A DNA stretch of 11,075 nucleotides, taken from Spirogloea muscicola. Its lineage: Eukaryota > Streptophyta > Zygnematophyceae > Spirogloeales > Spirogloeaceae. Below, in pieces: positions 8,796 through 11,075 of this stretch. Each line of letters opens with the position of its first letter. Position 1 is the first letter of the stretch. The stretch spans positions 1-11,075 of the forward strand of contig WELB01000480.1 in NCBI GenBank assembly GCA_009602725.1. Reading direction: 5' to 3'. Below the pieces are notes generated by a model. That model was not told where the DNA came from. It searched no databases and saw only the letters and a program-made list of their open reading frames with translations. The position numbers were made by a program, and so were the translations under genes.

Positions 8796-9639
8796 GAAGG
8801 GATTCACAGGCTTTCTAAAGGCGCCATGCCGTCGAGCATGTGCCTTCCAAAGGCGTGCATATGGCCGCGAGCCCCCAAGGCCGTGCACATTGCGTTCCAA
8901 CGTCAACCGGACAGAACAAAACGGGATGAAAGTGGCAATAGTGGCAGGGGCAGCACATACTTGCTGCTGCATCTATGGCCATAATGTGAGTTAATCCGGG
9001 AAAGTTGGCACAACCATGTGAATCACATGTCAGCGTCAACAACACCATTGGTACTATCAGCTTGTAGACCGTGGGAGCGCATATCATCTCCAGACATAGC
9101 TGAGGCACAGCAAGTCCTCCAAAGCATCACGAGAATTTCGTGCTACATTTAACGGCAACAATGTGCAGCTTGCTTTAATGTAGAACACTTGAAGATTTTA
9201 CACGAAGTGTGACCTCATACAGAAGTCCACTTCTGAGGCACTGACAAATAAGAGTCTTCCCCTCGATACCTAACCAGAGTCTAACGAGCGAGGCTATTGT
9301 ACATGCGAGGCCACATCCCACCACGTGCTCAACACCCCCCGGTTCAGCAAGCAGACCTTCAAGCAAGTATGTGGCGGGTTGACTGCTAATATGGTGGCTG
9401 CGCAGCAAGCCCTGCAGCGCCTGAAGGCTAGGCTGCCCGACCACATGTAGGCGTGATTTGTTGCGGATCCCAACAGCTTACGCCCTTCTGGACCTGCTCA
9501 GATTGGTGCTCTAATGACCCTACGCCTCCTGTACACAAAGTCTAAGGGTAAAGACGTCCTCGTTGGCTAGGCTGTGGAAGTCAAGACGCTTTTAGGAGAG
9601 GCCAGTGGCTGTTGGAGGCCACCAGAAAGAGGAATGACT
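8796..9639. other. Intergenic stretch between repeat copies, no gene recognised
   Basis: A stop-free stretch at 9274-9450 (+) would encode a Lys/Arg/Gln-rich segment ending RLKARLPDHM before TAG. It has no start codon near its beginning and no clear splice acceptor, so it is not called. The overlapping minus-strand frame at 9444-9175 has no motif. No RNA gene was seen. Confidence 0.5.
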
Positions 9640-9815
9640 AAGTATTCGAACGGGTCAGAGAAGACGCTTAAGCACACAGCGAATCAAGTATTCACGAAAC
9701 ACTCAGTAACCCCTTCTCAGCAGCCGCAGGTCGGAGGAACTAGACTCGGGGTAGCGGGTCCAGTGGCCAGGGCCAGAGGCTGCAGCCAATGTGCGACCAG
9801 CACGCAGATGCAGCG
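9640..9815 (+). repeat. Diverged repeat copy D
   Basis: AGTATTCGAACGGGTCAG, CACACAGCGAATCAAGTA, CTCAGTAACCCC, GCAGGTCGGAG, AGCGGGTCC and TGGCCAGGGCCAGAGG occur in the same order as in the right part of copy A. GCAGCCAATGTGC near 9782 matches copy E. Copy D lacks about 75 bp that copy A has after CTCAGTAA. Confidence 0.6.
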
Positions 9816-10273
9816 TGCGTGCCATTGACCGCTGCAGCGATTTTGACAGGCGCATGCAATACACCTGCGCAAGAGTTAGAGATAGGAAGGGCAACATCAA
9901 TACGGCGGGTACATTCGAGGGCAGGACAACGCTAACAGTCACGACCATCTGGCAAGCGCTCCCTAAGTAAAGCAGGAGTGATGCCTGGGTCAGAAGGTGG
10001 CTCGGAAAAGCCAGGGCCAGTGAGGGGCCACCAAATCTCTGGTCCACAGGGTGCTCGAGAAGGCTTGTGTTTAAATCACCCGAGAAGGCAAACCGTGCCT
10101 TCCGCCTCCAGGCCGCGTCCGGAATACCTGATGGGCGGTGACAACAGCAATCAATAGCCCCCAGCTTCGGACATCTGTATCTTTTGGCAATGCCTGCATC
10201 CGATGTGGTGTAGGCTTGCCCTTCGCTCTTCTGCAAGCGTGAGTTGGACATCACCTTGGCTCGGTGTCGCCCT
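9816..10273. other. Stretch with an uncalled minus-strand open frame
   Basis: A 183-codon open frame runs on the minus strand from 10254 to 9703, and its last 30 or so codons fall within repeat copy D. It includes AFSGDLNTSLLEHPVDQ, loosely like the GDxN motif of retroelement endonucleases, but no other motif of that fold is visible. I do not call it a gene. Confidence 0.4.
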
Positions 10274-10309
10274 TTTGAAGTAAGTCTGAAATTTCAGACC
10301 TACTTCAAA
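10274..10309. repeat. 36-bp near-perfect palindrome
   Basis: The arm TTTGAAGTAAGTCTGAAA (10274-10291) is followed at once by TTTCAGACCTACTTCAAA (10292-10309). They are reverse complements with a single mismatch and no spacer. It is AT-rich within GC-rich surroundings and lies between repeat copies D and C. Confidence 0.97.
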
Positions 10310-10390
10310 TCACATTACTATATGTGCACTGTTCGTAGGGGTTCACGAGCGACAGCCCTACACAGTAGAGCTCCACACGTGCACCACGCC

Positions 10391-10970
10391 AGCGGAGTAC
10401 CGCTGCTCTGAGGCGGCACCGTCAGGCCGCGGCGCCACCTCCCGGGCACAAGGCTGTCCCGACTGTCCCAGCGGGAAGCAGCCACGGACTACTGAGAGAG
10501 CGGCAGCATCGGGCGGCAGTGACGCTGTGACATCTCTGCTCTTAATCACACAGTTAGAGTCAGAATGTCCTGGTTTGGATTCGAGTATAGGGTGTTTTGG
10601 AGACAACCCTCACACAGGAGAACGCCAACGCACATACGCGCACAGAGCGCAGCGGAAGTCTTACCCTGAGGCACCGCCCTAGAGCGGTGACTCTACCAAT
10701 AGACTTACAGAGAGCCGGCAGGGCCCGCAGCGATGAGCTGCGGCGACGGGCTGGCAGCAGCCGGCAGCAGCAGAGCTGTGGCGGCGGCGGCAGCAGCAGG
10801 CAGCAGCGGGGCTGGCTAGGCAGCCGCAGGGCTGTTTCTCTCTCCGGCGTTGGTCGACCCCCTGAGTCTGACCAAGGCCCACTACTTATAGCGGTTCTCC
10901 TGCCACCCCTCCCCTGAGGTTGTGCCGAGGGTCGGCCCCAAGGCCCTCCCTTGGAGGGGCGGGCCTGACA
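10391..10970 (+). repeat. Diverged repeat copy C, longest copy
   Basis: The segment 10391-10487 aligns with 6488-6580. The segment 10557-10680 aligns with 8437-8540, including exact CGGAAGTCTTA at 10653-10663. The CAG/CGG-rich stretch at about 10750-10840 and the TGCCACCCCTCCC...GTCGGCCCCAAGGCCC tail at about 10900-10960 align with copies A and B. Its tail also forms a local hairpin (AGGCCC...GGGCCT around 10942-10967). Confidence 0.65.
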
Positions 10971-11027
10971 AGGGGACACGACAAACACAACAGGCTGGCA
11001 CACAGGGCCAGTGGCCTTTAGCACGAA

Positions 11028-11075
11028 CGAGTCCAAGGGACTAGCGCCAAGAGGCCGGCGCGCGAGTCCAAGGGA
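11028..11075 (+). repeat. 13-bp direct repeat with 35-bp period at window edge
   Basis: CGAGTCCAAGGGA occurs exactly at 11028-11040 and 11063-11075. The second copy ends on the last base, so this may be the edge of a longer tandem array outside the window. Confidence 0.9.

Noticed and set aside
8578-8984. Overlapping Ala/Ser/Pro-rich open frames on both strands
   Set aside because: Several frames are open at once over CAG-rich repeat copy B, as expected from composition, and none has a domain.
9274-9450. Plus-strand open frame ending RLKARLPDHM, resembling a C-terminal exon
   Set aside because: It has no convincing acceptor, upstream exon or recognised family, and the overlapping minus-strand frame is equally open.
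10560-11036. Minus-strand 158-codon frame and the plus-strand frames opposite it
   Set aside because: They cover CAG/CGG-rich repeat copy C, and their poly-Cys/Leu/Pro runs come from the trinucleotide repeats.

Overview
The window looks like nuclear DNA of a green alga or a related plant-lineage protist. The reasons are a plant-like NSF protein, very dense short introns, a GC-rich gene start, and CAG-rich repeats. The lineage is an inference; nothing here names a species.

Region 1 (about 1-5581, + strand) holds one nearly complete protein gene. It is broken into 20 exons by 19 introns and encodes NSF/Sec18, the vesicle-fusing AAA+ ATPase that takes SNARE complexes apart. I rebuilt the exons by reading all frames against the known family pattern. 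The joined coding length from base 2 is 2250 nt, an exact multiple of three: 749 residues plus a TAA stop. Only the extreme N-terminus and the start codon lie outside the window. N-domain, D1 and D2 are all present, with intact Walker A and B motifs in both ATPase domains. Seventeen introns are GT-AG, one is GC-AG, and the first is AT-AC with the donor and branch site of a U12-type (minor spliceosome) intron. That first intron is the most interesting item in the window.

Region 2 (about 5582-6480) is the NSF 3' flank. It contains a short heptamer repeat and a small hairpin, and I recognise no second gene.

Region 3 (about 6480-11075) has no gene I can support. Much of it is made of diverged copies of shared sequence modules, all in the same orientation, around 6.49-7.10, 8.04-8.36, 8.43-8.80, 9.64-9.82 and 10.39-10.97 kb. 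This suggests a decayed tandem-like or mobile repeat family. It also contains a 36-bp near-perfect palindrome at 10274-10309. The longer open frames here overlap the repeats and show no convincing domain.

I saw no operon, CRISPR array, rRNA or tRNA gene.
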